Shown: one piece after another, positions 28,829 to 38,819 of the stretch
How positions within the stretch are numbered: position 1 is the stretch's first letter
Layout: each line of letters begins with the position of its first letter
Assembly: GCF_900188205.1 (NCBI RefSeq)
Contig: NZ_FZOH01000005.1
Span: 276,456-340,455 of the forward strand
DNA from: Geodermatophilus saharensis
GTDB lineage: Bacteria; Actinomycetota; Actinomycetes; Mycobacteriales; Geodermatophilaceae
Reading direction: 5' to 3'
Length of the DNA: 64,000 bases
The notes under the pieces: model-generated
Databases searched by the model: none
The model's input: the letters and a program-made list of their open reading frames with translations, nothing else
What the model was told of the DNA's origin: nothing
Program-made: the position numbers and the translations under genes

Positions 28829-29392
28829 ATGACCAGCACCACCGCCGTCCAGATCCCCGGCTACGTCGCCGGCACCTGGGACATCGACGCCGCGCACTCG
28901 ACCGTCGGCTTCTCCGTCCGCCACATGATGGTGAGCAAGGTCCGCGGCTACTTCACCGAGTTCTCCGGCGAGCTCGTCACCGCCGAGGACCCGGCCCGGT
29001 CGTCGGTCACCGCGACCATCGACATGGACTCGATCGACACCCGCCAGGAGCAGCGCGACGCGCACATCCGCTCGGCGGACTTCTTCGACGTCGGCAACCA
29101 CACCGTCATGACCTTCCGCTCCACCCGCGTCGTCGCCGACGGGGACGACTGGTCCGTCGAGGGCGACCTGACGATCAAGGGCATCACCAAGCCCGTCACC
29201 CTGCGCCTCGAGGTCAACGGCTTCGGCCCCGACGCCTACGGCGGCACCCGCGCCGGCTTCAGCGCGAAGACCTCCATCTCCCGCAAGGCGTTCGGCGTCG
29301 ACATCGACATGCCGATGGACGGCGGCGGCGTCGTCGTGGGCGACAAGATCGACATCGAGCTCGAGATCGAGGCCGTGCTCCGCACCGCCTGA
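28829..29392 (+). CDS. YceI-family lipocalin-like protein
   Basis: A 187-aa protein of the YceI family: GTWDIDAAHSTVGFSVRHMM at the N-terminus, IDMDSIDTRQEQRDAHIRSA, DFFDVGNHTVMTFRSTRV and LTIKGITKPVTLRLEVNGFG. The fold binds a polyisoprenoid-like ligand in an elongated beta barrel. No signal peptide is present here, so it is probably cytosolic, as in many actinobacteria. The ATG has AAGGAGT 8 nt upstream. MarR control is suggested by the divergent arrangement. Confidence 0.92.
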   Translation: MTSTTAVQIPGYVAGTWDIDAAHSTVGFSVRHMMVSKVRGYFTEFSGELVTAEDPARSSVTATIDMDSIDTRQEQRDAHIRSADFFDVGNHTVMTFRSTRVVADGDDWSVEGDLTIKGITKPVTLRLEVNGFGPDAYGGTRAGFSAKTSISRKAFGVDIDMPMDGGGVVVGDKIDIELEIEAVLRTA

Positions 29393-29401
29393 TCGAAGGA
29401 C

Positions 29402-29462
29402 CCCGTCCCCCGGGACGGGACCACCGAGGGGCCCCGGACGACGCGTTCGTCCGGGGCCCTCG
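29402..29462. terminator. Two consecutive hairpin terminators after yceI
   Basis: CCCGTCCC/GGGACGGG with a 2-nt loop (29402-29419) is followed by GGGCCCCGGACGA/TCGTCCGGGGCCC with a 5-nt loop (29429-29459, outer pairs to 29462). Confidence 0.75.
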
Positions 29463-29483
29463 CGCGTCCTGGCTCACCGCAGC

Positions 29484-29545
29484 GCGTCCACCCTCACGGC
29501 CGACGGTGAGGGAGGACGCCGCACGATCAGGTCACCTGATCGTGC
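29484..29545. repeat. Convergent-junction repeat module, copy A
   Basis: A 14-bp hairpin (GCGTCCACCCTCAC with GTGAGGGAGGACGC, one A:A mismatch, 29484-29519) directly followed by a perfect palindrome, GCACGATCAGGT and its complement around one C (29521-29545). It sits between convergent yceI and a GNAT gene. Copy B is at 35714-35793. Confidence 0.8.
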
Positions 29546-29557
29546 GGGAGCGGGCGG

Positions 29558-30082
29558 TTACGGCGACGCCGGGTCGAGTCGCTGGAAGAGCACGTGGTCC
29601 TGCCAGCGGCCGGCGATGCGCAGGTACTGCGGCGCCAGCCCGTAGCGGGTGAACCCGGTGCGCTCCAGCACCCGCTGGGACGCGAGGTTGTGCACCAGGG
29701 TGCCCGCCTCCACCCGGTGCAGCCCGAGCTCCCCGAAGGCCAGCGCCAGCATCGCCCGCACCGCGGCCGTGGCGTGCCCCCGCCCGTTGGCCGCCGACCG
29801 GATCCAGTAGCCGAGGCTGCACGACTGGAAGGCGCCGCGGACGACGTTGTTGAGGCTGACCCGGCCGACCACCGCCCCGGCGTCGTCGAGGACCACGTGC
29901 GGCACCCGCAGGCCCAGCCGGTGCTGCTCGAGCACCGACCGGATCTCCTCGCGCTGGCCGGCCTCGGTGGCCCAGTCCTCCCCGCGCAGCGGCTCCCACG
30001 GCGCGAGGAAGTCGCGGTCCTCCGCCGCGATGCGCGCGAGGACCGCGGCGTCGTCCGGGGACAGCAGGCGCGTCGTGGTCAC
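29558..30082 (-). CDS. GNAT-family N-acetyltransferase, RimJ/RimL-like
   Basis: A 174-aa acetyltransferase: TRLLSPDDAAVLARIAAEDR at the N-terminus, GRVSLNNVVRGAFQSCSLGY, the acetyl-CoA loop RSAANGRGHATAAVRAMLAL, then GLHRVEAGTLVHNLASQRVL and ERTGFTRYGLAPQYLRIAGR. This order matches ribosomal-protein or amino-acid N-acetyltransferases of the RimJ type; the acceptor is not known. The GTG at 30082 is chosen because the upstream residues are not family-like and a G-rich Shine-Dalgarno precedes it. Confidence 0.85.
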   Translation of the reverse strand: MTTTRLLSPDDAAVLARIAAEDRDFLAPWEPLRGEDWATEAGQREEIRSVLEQHRLGLRVPHVVLDDAGAVVGRVSLNNVVRGAFQSCSLGYWIRSAANGRGHATAAVRAMLALAFGELGLHRVEAGTLVHNLASQRVLERTGFTRYGLAPQYLRIAGRWQDHVLFQRLDPASP

Positions 30083-30134
30083 CCCCTCACCCTCGCAGGA
30101 CCGGCACCGGCCCGGAGCGGGGGAGACTCGGGAC

Positions 30135-30479
30135 ATGACGACGTCGCTGCTCACCCGCGCCCGCACCCGGCTGTCCTCCGCCGTCCCCGTCGCCGTCGGG
30201 CTGGCGGCGGGCTTCGGCGTCGCGCAGGGCACCGGCATCCGCGCGCTCGGCGGCGCGGTGTTCGCCGCCGGCGGGCTGGTCGCGGGGTACGTGTGGGTCC
30301 AGCGGCGCGGCTGGGCGGTCGCCCTCGGGCTCGGCGCGCTCTACGTCGGCGCGTTCGTCCTCGCGCACGTGCTCGCCCTCGCCGTCGGCCTGCCGGCCTG
30401 GCTGGCGGTCGGCCTGGTGACGGTCGCCGCCGCCGGGGTCGCGTACGCGGTGGCCGACCGCGAGCGCCTCGCGCCCTGA
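30135..30479 (+). CDS. Small integral membrane protein (114 aa), unknown function
   Basis: After a short basic N-terminus (TSLLTRARTRL) it has four hydrophobic segments of 17-22 residues (VAVGLAAGFGVAQGTGIRAL onward; VFAAGGLVAGYVWV; VALGLGALYVGAFVLAHVLA; LAVGLVTVAAAGVAYAVA) and a charged tail. No known domain is recognised. The ATG is 52 bp from the divergent GNAT start. A second small membrane gene follows 5 nt after the stop, so they may work together. Confidence 0.65.
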   Translation: MTTSLLTRARTRLSSAVPVAVGLAAGFGVAQGTGIRALGGAVFAAGGLVAGYVWVQRRGWAVALGLGALYVGAFVLAHVLALAVGLPAWLAVGLVTVAAAGVAYAVADRERLAP

Positions 30480-30484
30480 TCCCG

Positions 30485-30766
30485 GTGGCGCCGCCGCGCG
30501 GTGTCCGTCACGCTCCCGGCGTCAGGACGCCGGCGGAGCGGCAGCGGCTCCTGACGACGCGGACCGGCGTGCCAGGCCTCCTCGCGGTCGCGGCGCTGCT
30601 GGTCGCCGCCACGACGCTCCTCCCGCAGGGGCCGGGCGGCGGGGGCTGGCTCCTCGCGGCCGGGCTGGTGCTCGCCGCAGTCCTCGGCGGGGCGCGGGAG
30701 CGCCGCCGCCTGCGGTCCGCCGACCGGGTGCTGGCCGAGCTGGAGGAGCGCCCGGCCGCCGCCTGA
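30485..30766 (+). CDS. Small hypothetical membrane protein (93 aa)
   Basis: It has two hydrophobic segments, LLAVAALLVAATTLLPQG and GWLLAAGLVLAAVLGG, then an Arg/Glu-rich helix (RERRRLRSADRVLAELEERP) that is probably cytosolic. The GTG start five nt after the previous stop is the best available; GATCCCGGTG gives only a weak Shine-Dalgarno. No family is recognised. Confidence 0.5.
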   Translation: MAPPRGVRHAPGVRTPAERQRLLTTRTGVPGLLAVAALLVAATTLLPQGPGGGGWLLAAGLVLAAVLGGARERRRLRSADRVLAELEERPAAA

Positions 30767-30957
30767 GCCGTGAGTCTGGTCACGATCGGCGCCGCCGGGG
30801 GGACGTCGGCGGTGGCCGACCGCCCGCAGCGGCCGGTCGCCGTCCCCTGAGCCCCTAAGGTGGGTGGGAAGGTCGCGACCCCGGCGGCCGTTACCAGTGG
30901 TACCGCGAGCGGAGCCGCCGCGGGATCCCCCCTGACTCTCCCTGAGGTGCCTTCCGC

Positions 30958-32847
<1,890 letters not shown>

Positions 32848-32863
32848 CCAGGCCGTGACGGCA

Positions 32864-32906
32864 CGACGCCCCGGGTGCACCCGCGCCCGGGGCGTCGCCT
32901 GCTTTT
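32864..32906 (+). terminator. Intrinsic terminator of typA with T run
   Basis: CGACGCCCCGGG/CCCGGGGCGTCG, a 12-bp stem, is followed by CCTGCTTTT. It is the only hairpin noted here with a clear T stretch, and its last two T residues are shared with the -35 box of galM. Confidence 0.85.
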
Positions 32907-32933
32907 GACACACCCGCGGGCCCTTCCTAGCGT
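32905..32933 (+). promoter_or_regulatory. Housekeeping promoter of galM (leaderless)
   Basis: TTGACA (32905-32910), a 17-bp spacer, then TAGCGT (32928-32933). The GTG start codon begins 7 nt later, so transcription should begin at the start codon itself. Confidence 0.75.
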
Positions 32934-32939
32934 CGGGCG

Positions 32940-34004
32940 GTGGCCGCCACCGTCGAGCCGTTCGGGACCACCCCTGACGGCACCCCCGTCGAGCGCTGGA
33001 CGCTGACCTCCGGCGAGGCGAGGCTGCGGGTGCTCGGCTACGGCGGCATCGTCCAGAGCCTCGAGGTGCCCGACGCCGCCGGCGAGGTGGCGAACGTCGT
33101 CCTCGGCTTCCCCGACCTGGCGGGCTACCTCTCCGCCGACGACCCCTACTTCGGCGCGCTCGTCGGCCGCTACGGCAACCGCATCGCGCAGGGGCGGTTC
33201 ACCCTCGACGGCGAGACGTACGACCTGCCGGTCAACCAGGGGTCCAACTCGCTGCACGGCGGCCCCGTCGGGTTCTCCGATCGGGTCTGGACGGTCACCG
33301 ACGTCAGCGACGGCGCGGCCGCCGCCCTCCGGCTGGAGCTGGTCAGCGAGGCCGGCGACCAGGGCTTCCCCGGCACGCTGACCACCGCGGTCACCTACCG
33401 CCTCGACGGCGCGACGCGGCTGACCGTGCACTACCGGGCCACCACCGACGCCCCGACCGTGGTCAACCTGACGCAGCACACCTACTGGAACCTCGCCGGC
33501 GAGGGCTCCGGCGACGTCCACGGCCACGAGCTGCAGGTCGACGCGAGCGGCTACACGCCCGTCGACGCCGCGCTCGTCCCGACCGGCGCGATCGCGCCGG
33601 TGGCGGGCACGCCGTTCGACTTCCGCCGTCCCACCCCGATCGGCGCGCGCATCCGCGAGGCCGATGAGCAGCTGCTGCACGGGCACGGCTACGACCACAA
33701 CTGGGTGCTCGACCGCGGGGACGCCGACGGCGGGGCGCTGCGGCAGGCGGCGCTGCTGCGCGACCCGGTCGGCGGCCGGACGCTGCGGGTCCTCACCACC
33801 GAGCCGGGCCTGCAGGTCTACTCGGGCAACGCCCTCGACGGCACGATCGTGGGCACCGGCGGCCGCGTCTACCGGCAGGGCGACGGCGTGGCGCTGGAGA
33901 CCCAGCACTTCCCCGACTCGCCGAACCGGCCGGACTTCCCCTCCACCGTGCTGCGCCCGGGCGAGGTGTACGAGACCACCACGGTGTTCGAGCTGGGCCG
34001 CTGA
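32940..34004 (+). CDS. galM: Aldose 1-epimerase (mutarotase)
   Basis: A 354-aa GalM-type enzyme interconverting alpha and beta anomers of aldohexoses. Motifs: FGALVGRYGNRIAQGRFTLD, the substrate-binding NSLHGGPVGFSDRVW with a catalytic His, VVNLTQHTYWNLAGEGSGDV with the second His, and GYDHNWVLDRGD. The C-terminal Glu region is LETQHFPDSPNRPDFPSTVL. It has the expected length and no signal peptide, so it is cytosolic. The start is the leaderless GTG. Confidence 0.94.
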   Translation: MAATVEPFGTTPDGTPVERWTLTSGEARLRVLGYGGIVQSLEVPDAAGEVANVVLGFPDLAGYLSADDPYFGALVGRYGNRIAQGRFTLDGETYDLPVNQGSNSLHGGPVGFSDRVWTVTDVSDGAAAALRLELVSEAGDQGFPGTLTTAVTYRLDGATRLTVHYRATTDAPTVVNLTQHTYWNLAGEGSGDVHGHELQVDASGYTPVDAALVPTGAIAPVAGTPFDFRRPTPIGARIREADEQLLHGHGYDHNWVLDRGDADGGALRQAALLRDPVGGRTLRVLTTEPGLQVYSGNALDGTIVGTGGRVYRQGDGVALETQHFPDSPNRPDFPSTVLRPGEVYETTTVFELGR

Positions 34005-34178
34005 GCCCGCCGGACGGGGGCGTCGTGACCGGGGTGTGACCGGTCGTGACGACGAGCCGGGCGCGGCCGACAGGCCGGGTGCGGGCTCGCCGGGGGGTGG
34101 GGACACGCCGACCTACGGTCGGTGCTCCGGGCCCGGACGCGGGCCCGGAGCACGGCGAGCGGGAGGCGGGGACGACAG

Positions 34179-34670
34179 ATGACCCAGGCGGTGTGGGGAC
34201 CGGAGGGGTTCCGCGGCGGCATCGACGTCCGCGTGAGCCTGCGAGCGGACGCCGGGTCGGGGGAGAACGCCTTCGACGGCGCCTGGTTCCCGCGCAGCCG
34301 CGACCTCGCCGTCGAGGTGCCCGAGCTGGTGGCCGCGCTGGACCGCCGCGGGGTGCGCGTCGAGCGGTTCACCCACGCGCTCGAGCCGTGGCTGCCCGCG
34401 CCGCGCAAGCTCGTCGTCGACGGCCGGGTCGTGCGCACCGGCGGCTTCCGCAGCATGGACCCGGGCGTGGTGTGCCTGAGCTGGGCCAGCGGGAACCGGG
34501 TCGCGGACCTGCTGGTCGTCCCCCCGGAGACCGACGTCATCACCGGCGTGCGCGCGCTGCGGCTGTGCACCCGCCGCGGGCTGCCGCGGTCCCCGCAGAT
34601 GGTGCTCGCCGCCGCCCGGTCCCAGCCCCTGCCGCAGGTGCCCGGCCTCCCCGCCACCCGCGCGGTCTGA
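34179..34670 (+). CDS. DUF5994-family protein
   Basis: A 163-aa actinobacterial protein that matches the DUF5994 pattern: GAWFPRSRDLAVEVPELVAA, LEPWLPAPRKLVVDGRVVRT, GGFRSMDPGVVCLSWASGNR and LLVVPPETD near the C-terminus. No activity is known to me. The ATG at 34179 is used because GGGAGG lies 12 nt upstream; a GTG at 34122 would add 19 basic residues of low likelihood. It is probably a single-gene unit with a -10-like TACGGT at 34114. Confidence 0.75.
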   Translation: MTQAVWGPEGFRGGIDVRVSLRADAGSGENAFDGAWFPRSRDLAVEVPELVAALDRRGVRVERFTHALEPWLPAPRKLVVDGRVVRTGGFRSMDPGVVCLSWASGNRVADLLVVPPETDVITGVRALRLCTRRGLPRSPQMVLAAARSQPLPQVPGLPATRAV

Positions 34671-34731
34671 GGCGCTTGCGCCCTCGGTGAACCGGCTGGA
34701 CGCCGGCGCCGGGCTGCACTGAGCTGGGCCC

Positions 34732-35715
34732 GTGCGACTCCTGGTCCTCGGCGGCACCGCCTTCCTCGGCCGGCACGTGACGACGGCGGCGCTCGACCGC
34801 GGTCACGAGGTGGCCACCTTCACCCGCGGCGTCACCGGCCGGCCCCCGGACGGGGTGCGCGCGCTGCACGGTGACCGGGACGACCCCGACGCCCTGCCGC
34901 GCGCCCTGGACGGCTGGGTCCCGGAGCTGGTGGTCGACACCTCCTGCCAGACCCGCGCCGCCGCCGGGAACGCCGCCGCGGCCCTGGGCGGCGCCGGCGT
35001 CCGCGGCTACGCCTTCGTCAGCAGCCTCAACGCCTACTCGACCTGGCCGCCGGGGCCGGTCCCCGACGAGCGGCAGCCCACGTGGGACACCGACGACGAC
35101 GAGTACGGGCCGGTCAAGGCGCACGCCGAGCGGGTCCTGGGCGCGGCGTTCGCGGGCCGCTTCCTCACCGCGCGGGCGGGGCTGATCGTCGGCCCGCACG
35201 ACAACGTGCGGCGGCTGCCGTGGTGGCTCGAGCGCATCGCCCGGGGCGGGCGGGTCGTCGTCCCCGACGCGCTCGACCAGCCGATCGCGCTGGTCGACGT
35301 CCGCGACCTCGCCGGCTGGCTCGTGGCGATGGCCGAGCAGGGGGCGGACGGCCCGGCCAACGCCACCGGCCCGGCCGGGATGGCGACCCTGGGGGAGCTG
35401 CTGCGCACCTGCCGCGAGGTCACCGGCAGCGACGCCGACCTCGTGCCGGTGCCGGAGGAGGAACTGCTGGCCGCCGGCGTCGAGCCGTGGCTGCACCTGC
35501 CGCTGTGGCTGCCCCGGGAGATGGCGGGCACGGCGTGGGACGTCGGCACCGCCCGCGCCCGCGAGCTGGGCCTGCCCAGCCGCCCGGTGCGCGAGACGGT
35601 CGCCGACACGTGGGCCTGGCTGCAGCGCGATCCGGTCCGGCTGCCCATCCCGCACGGCCTGCCCGAGCCGGGCCTCCCCGCGGACCTGGAGGCCGCCCTG
35701 CTGGCGTCGCGGTGA
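34732..35715 (+). CDS. NAD-dependent epimerase/dehydratase-like reductase
   Basis: A 327-aa extended short-chain reductase. The cofactor-binding GGTAFLGRHVTTAALDRGHE is at the N-terminus, VVDTSCQTRAAAGNAAAALG follows, and a YGPVKAHAERVL segment holds the YxxxK-like catalytic pair. A C-terminal EELLAAGVEPWLHLPLWLPR region is typical of the subgroup seen near isoflavone-reductase-like or mRNA-binding homologues. The substrate is unknown. GTG start. The stop codon lies inside a palindrome of repeat module copy B. Confidence 0.85.
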   Translation: MRLLVLGGTAFLGRHVTTAALDRGHEVATFTRGVTGRPPDGVRALHGDRDDPDALPRALDGWVPELVVDTSCQTRAAAGNAAAALGGAGVRGYAFVSSLNAYSTWPPGPVPDERQPTWDTDDDEYGPVKAHAERVLGAAFAGRFLTARAGLIVGPHDNVRRLPWWLERIARGGRVVVPDALDQPIALVDVRDLAGWLVAMAEQGADGPANATGPAGMATLGELLRTCREVTGSDADLVPVPEEELLAAGVEPWLHLPLWLPREMAGTAWDVGTARARELGLPSRPVRETVADTWAWLQRDPVRLPIPHGLPEPGLPADLEAALLASR

Positions 35716-35793
35716 CCAGGGTCCCTGATCGCGCGGCGTCCTCCCTCACCGCCGGACGTGCGGGAGGACGCCCCACGACCAGGTCACCTGATC
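35714..35793. repeat. Convergent-junction repeat module, copy B
   Basis: GACCAGGG-T-CCCTGATC (35714-35730), a perfect 11-bp hairpin GGCGTCCTCCC/GGGAGGACGCC (35735-35745 with 35762-35772), then GACCAGGT-C-ACCTGATC (35777-35793). It shares GGGAGGACGCC and AGGTCACCTGATC with copy A and again separates convergent genes. Confidence 0.8.
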
Positions 35794-35808
35794 CCGGCCG
35801 CGGCCGCC

Positions 35809-36819
35809 TCAGTCGCGGGGGTCGGCCGGGCGACCGGCGCGCAGGCTGCGCTCCAGGTCGGCGACGTCGGCCGCGTCCGGGGCGTGCAGCGGGTGCCGCT
35901 CCTCCTCGGCCAGGCGGGCGGCCTCGGCGGCCAGGGCGTCGGCCGACTCCTGCACCCGGTCCTTGCGGTACTGGCGGTAGGAGTGCACGACCGCGGCGGC
36001 CCAGACCGCGTAGAGCAGCGCGTACACCGCATAGCGCACCGGGTCGGAGGCGTCGATCCAGTCGCTGCGCAGCAGCGTGCGGGTGTTGGTCAGCACGATG
36101 ACCCCGCCGACCAGCGAGCCGAGCAACCGCGGCGGGACGTGCCGCACCAGCCAGGCGGCGACCGGCGCGGCCACCAGGCCGCCGGCCAGCAGCCCCAGCG
36201 CCCAGGTCCAGTTGACCCCCTGCGACCCGAGGGCCAGCAGGAAGCCGAGGCTGGCCGACAGCGCGACGAGGAACTCCGAGGTGTCGATCGAGCCGATCAC
36301 CTTGCGCGGCTCCAGCCGGCCGCTGGCCAGCAGCGCCGGCGTGCCGACCGGGCCCCACCCGCCGCCTCCGGTGGCGTCGACGAAGCCGGCCACCAGGCCC
36401 AGCGGCCCGAGGAAGCGCTTGCGCACGGGCTTGCCCAGGTTGCGGCGGTCGATGCCGCGCAGGGTGAAGCGGACGAGCAGGTAGACGCCGAGCGCCAGCA
36501 GGATCAGCGACATCACCGGAGCGGCGACCTCGGTGGAGAGGTTCGACAGCACGGTCGCGCCGGCGAAGGCGCCGACGGCGCCGGGGATGCCGACCTTCGC
36601 GACGACCTTCCAGTCGACGTTGCCGAAGCGCCAGTGCGCGGCGCCGGACATCAGGGTCGTGCCGATCTCGGCGAAGTGCACGGTCGCCGAGGCGGCGGCC
36701 GGGTTGGTGCCGAAGGCCAGCAGCAGCGTCGTCGAGGTGACGCCGTAGGCCATGCCGAGACTGCCGTCGACGAGTTGGGCGCCGAGGCCGGCGAGGGCGA
36801 GCACGATCAACGTCTTCAC
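35809..36819 (-). CDS. TauE/SafE-family sulfite/anion exporter
   Basis: A 336-aa membrane protein: the family opening LAGLGAQLVDGSLGMAYGVT, a conserved VHFAEIGTTLMSGAAHWRFG loop, and the second-half repeat GLVAGFVDATGGGGWGPVGT. About eight or nine membrane segments are followed by a cytosolic tail rich in Arg/Glu/Ala. Members export sulfite, sulfoacetate or related anions. The Cys-containing leader peptide upstream supports a sulfur-linked role. The ATG at 36819 follows a GGAG. Confidence 0.9.
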   Translation of the reverse strand: MKTLIVLALAGLGAQLVDGSLGMAYGVTSTTLLLAFGTNPAAASATVHFAEIGTTLMSGAAHWRFGNVDWKVVAKVGIPGAVGAFAGATVLSNLSTEVAAPVMSLILLALGVYLLVRFTLRGIDRRNLGKPVRKRFLGPLGLVAGFVDATGGGGWGPVGTPALLASGRLEPRKVIGSIDTSEFLVALSASLGFLLALGSQGVNWTWALGLLAGGLVAAPVAAWLVRHVPPRLLGSLVGGVIVLTNTRTLLRSDWIDASDPVRYAVYALLYAVWAAAVVHSYRQYRKDRVQESADALAAEAARLAEEERHPLHAPDAADVADLERSLRAGRPADPRD

Positions 36820-36846
36820 GGGGGCTGACTCCAGGAGGGGACGCCG

Positions 36847-36866
36847 GGGCGCGCGGCAGCGCGCCC
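36847..36866 (-). promoter_or_regulatory. Candidate attenuator hairpin between leader peptide and TauE/SafE gene
   Basis: GGGCGCGC and GCGCGCCC with a 4-nt loop, 45 nt after the leader stop and 27 nt before the exporter ATG. It could terminate or block translation depending on leader translation. Confidence 0.5.
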
Positions 36867-36911
36867 TCGCGGCGGGACGGGCGAAGAGGCGCCGGGGGAC
36901 GGCGCGGGAGG

Positions 36912-36995
36912 TCAGCGGCCCGGACAGGCGGCGGTGCAGATGCGCAACAGGTCGACGTGGATGCGCCCCACGAGGAGCACCACGGTCGCCGCCAT
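36912..36995 (-). CDS. Cys-containing leader peptide (27 aa) upstream of TauE/SafE gene
   Basis: The frame reads MAATVVLLVGRIHVDLLRI followed by CTAACPGR. The HVDLLRxCxAAC segment is the hallmark of small actinobacterial leader ORFs found in front of sulfur-metabolism and transport genes; leaderless short ORFs with Cys codons of this kind act as cysteine-responsive attenuators in mycobacteria (established). Here the two Cys codons (TGC, TGT) lie near the end, and a -10-like TAGACA is 8 nt before the ATG, suggesting a leaderless transcript. The gap to the exporter is 92 nt. Confidence 0.75.
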   Translation of the reverse strand: MAATVVLLVGRIHVDLLRICTAACPGR

Positions 36996-37074
36996 GGGCG
37001 GTATGTCTACCAGATCGGTGGAGATGGGACGAATGCGGGGCGGAGTGGCCTGGTCACGGGGGTGGTACCCCGGT

Positions 37075-38076
37075 TCAGCCCACCGCGAGGTCGGTGAGCA
37101 GGTACGCCAGCGCCGCCACCGCGCCCGCGGCGGGCAGGGTGACGACCCACGCGACGACGATGTTGCCGGCCACGCCCCAGCGGACCGCCGAGAGCCGCCG
37201 CGTCGACCCGACGCCCATGATCGACGTGGTCGTGATGTGCGTCGTCGACACCGGCACGGCGAACACGGTCGCCGTCGTCACCATGACGCCGGAGGCCACG
37301 GTCTGGGCGGCGAAGCCACCGGCCGGGGTGAGCTGGATGATCCGCCGGCCCAGGGTGCGCATGATGCGGAACCCGCCGGCGTAGGTGCCCGCGCTGATCG
37401 CGGCGGCCGCGGCGAGCACGACCCACAGCGGCACGTCGAAGCTGTCGATCTCCCCGGCGGTGAACAGCGCCAGCGTGATGATGCCCATCGTCTTCTGCGC
37501 GTCCTGCAGGCCGTGGCCGAGGGCCATGGTCGCGGAGCTGACGATCTGCGCGTAGCGGAAGCCCCGGTTGGCGCGGGTGACGTTGGCCCGCCGGAAGGTC
37601 CACAGGATGGCGAGCATGAACAGGTAGCCGAGGCCGAAGCCGACCAGCGGCGACACGACCATCGGGATGACGACCTTGTCGACGACGCCCAGCCACTGGA
37701 CGTCGTGGGCCGCGGCCAGCGCGGCGCCCACCAGGCCGCCGATCAGCGCGTGGGAGGACGACGAGGGCAGCCCGAAGTACCAGGTGATGAGGTTCCACGC
37801 GATCGCGCCGACCAGCGCGGCGAAGACGATCTCCAGCCCGCCGGTCCCGGTCGGCGCCTCGATGATCCCGGCGCCGACGGTCTTGGCGACCTCGGTGGAC
37901 AGCAGGGCGCCGACCAGGTTCATCACCGCCGCCAGTGCCAGCGCCACCCGCGGCGTGAGCGCCTTGGTGGAGACGGCGACGGCGATGGCGTTGGCCGCGT
38001 CGTGGAACCCGTTGGTGTAGTCGAAGGCCAGGGCGACGACGACGATGACGACCAGCGCGACGAAGGTCGCGTCCAT
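37075..38076 (-). CDS. pit: PiT-family low-affinity inorganic phosphate transporter
   Basis: A 333-aa permease. The N-terminal PiT signature is ALAFDYTNGFHDAANAIAVA, the second-half signature ALGHGLQDAQKTMG, and near the end VPVSTTHITTTSIMGVG. The central LPSSSSHALIGGLVGAAL is also typical. It takes up metal-phosphate or phosphate with protons. It lies 19 bp downstream of a DUF47/PhoU-like gene on the same strand, the standard pit accessory pairing. The next gene downstream is the sulfur leader. Confidence 0.94.
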   Translation of the reverse strand: MDATFVALVVIVVVALAFDYTNGFHDAANAIAVAVSTKALTPRVALALAAVMNLVGALLSTEVAKTVGAGIIEAPTGTGGLEIVFAALVGAIAWNLITWYFGLPSSSSHALIGGLVGAALAAAHDVQWLGVVDKVVIPMVVSPLVGFGLGYLFMLAILWTFRRANVTRANRGFRYAQIVSSATMALGHGLQDAQKTMGIITLALFTAGEIDSFDVPLWVVLAAAAAISAGTYAGGFRIMRTLGRRIIQLTPAGGFAAQTVASGVMVTTATVFAVPVSTTHITTTSIMGVGSTRRLSAVRWGVAGNIVVAWVVTLPAAGAVAALAYLLTDLAVG

Positions 38077-38095
38077 CAGCGGAGGTCCACGGAGC

Positions 38096-38713
38096 TCAGG
38101 ACTCCTTGACCGCGATGGACTCGACGACGTTGGCCACCTTCTCGAACGCGTCGGCGGCCTCCTCGAGCTGGTCGGCCACCTCCTTGAGGCGCAGCACCTC
38201 CAGGGCCTCGAACTCGCCGCTGTAGAGCCGCGAGAGCAGCCGCCGGTAGAGCTTGTCGGCCTCGTTCTCGATGCGGTTGACCTCGATCCAGTAGTCGGGG
38301 AGGTCCTTGAGCGTCTGCAGCCGCGGCATCGCCTCGGCGGTGATGTGCGCCGCCCGCTGCAGCAGCGCCGTCTGCTGGTTCATCTCGGCCGGCAGGGTGC
38401 CCAGCCCGGTGAGGACGACGAGGTCGGCGGCCGCCTCGACGAAGTCCATGACGTCGTCGAGGTGGCTGGCCAGGCTGTAGATGTCCTCGCGGTCGAACGG
38501 CGTCACGAAGCTGGAGTTCAGCTGCCGGAAGATCGCGTGGGTCGACTGGTCGCCGGCGTGCTCGAGGTCGCGCAGCCGGTCGGCGAGCTCGGTGCGGCGG
38601 GTGTGCTCGCGGAGGAACTCGTCGAGGACGTCGGTGGCCGTCACCAGGTTCTGCGCCGAGGCGCTGAAGAGCCGGTAGAAGCTCTGGTCCTTGGGGGTCA
38701 GGCTGAAGGGCAC
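38096..38713 (-). CDS. DUF47/PhoU-like Pit accessory protein
   Basis: A 205-aa all-helical protein: FYRLFSASAQNLVTATDVLD, RDLEHAGDQSTHAIFRQLNS, FVTPFDREDIYSLASHLDDV, and a C-terminal KEVADQLEEAADAFEKVANV VESI region. The D/E-rich motifs are those of the PhoU-like fold. Such proteins modulate Pit phosphate transport. It is the first gene of the two-gene unit. Upstream (38714-38819) a -10-like TATGCT is seen on the minus strand and two GTTCAGCG elements on the plus strand; no clear Pho box. Confidence 0.9.
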   Translation of the reverse strand: MPFSLTPKDQSFYRLFSASAQNLVTATDVLDEFLREHTRRTELADRLRDLEHAGDQSTHAIFRQLNSSFVTPFDREDIYSLASHLDDVMDFVEAAADLVVLTGLGTLPAEMNQQTALLQRAAHITAEAMPRLQTLKDLPDYWIEVNRIENEADKLYRRLLSRLYSGEFEALEVLRLKEVADQLEEAADAFEKVANVVESIAVKES

Positions 38714-38819
38714 GGGGGGACTCCCGGGTCGGCGGGGATGGGCTCGCCCGCCGCGGGTTCAGCGGTCGTACGGCCGTCGGGCAGCATAGGTACCCGTCCG
38801 CCTGTGGTTCAGCGCACGG

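Noticed and set aside
30898..30907. TGGTACCGCG upstream of typA, an exact T-box core
   Set aside because: Less than 140 nt of upstream leader is available, no stem I architecture could be drawn, and typA is not a known T-box target. A covariance search would settle it.
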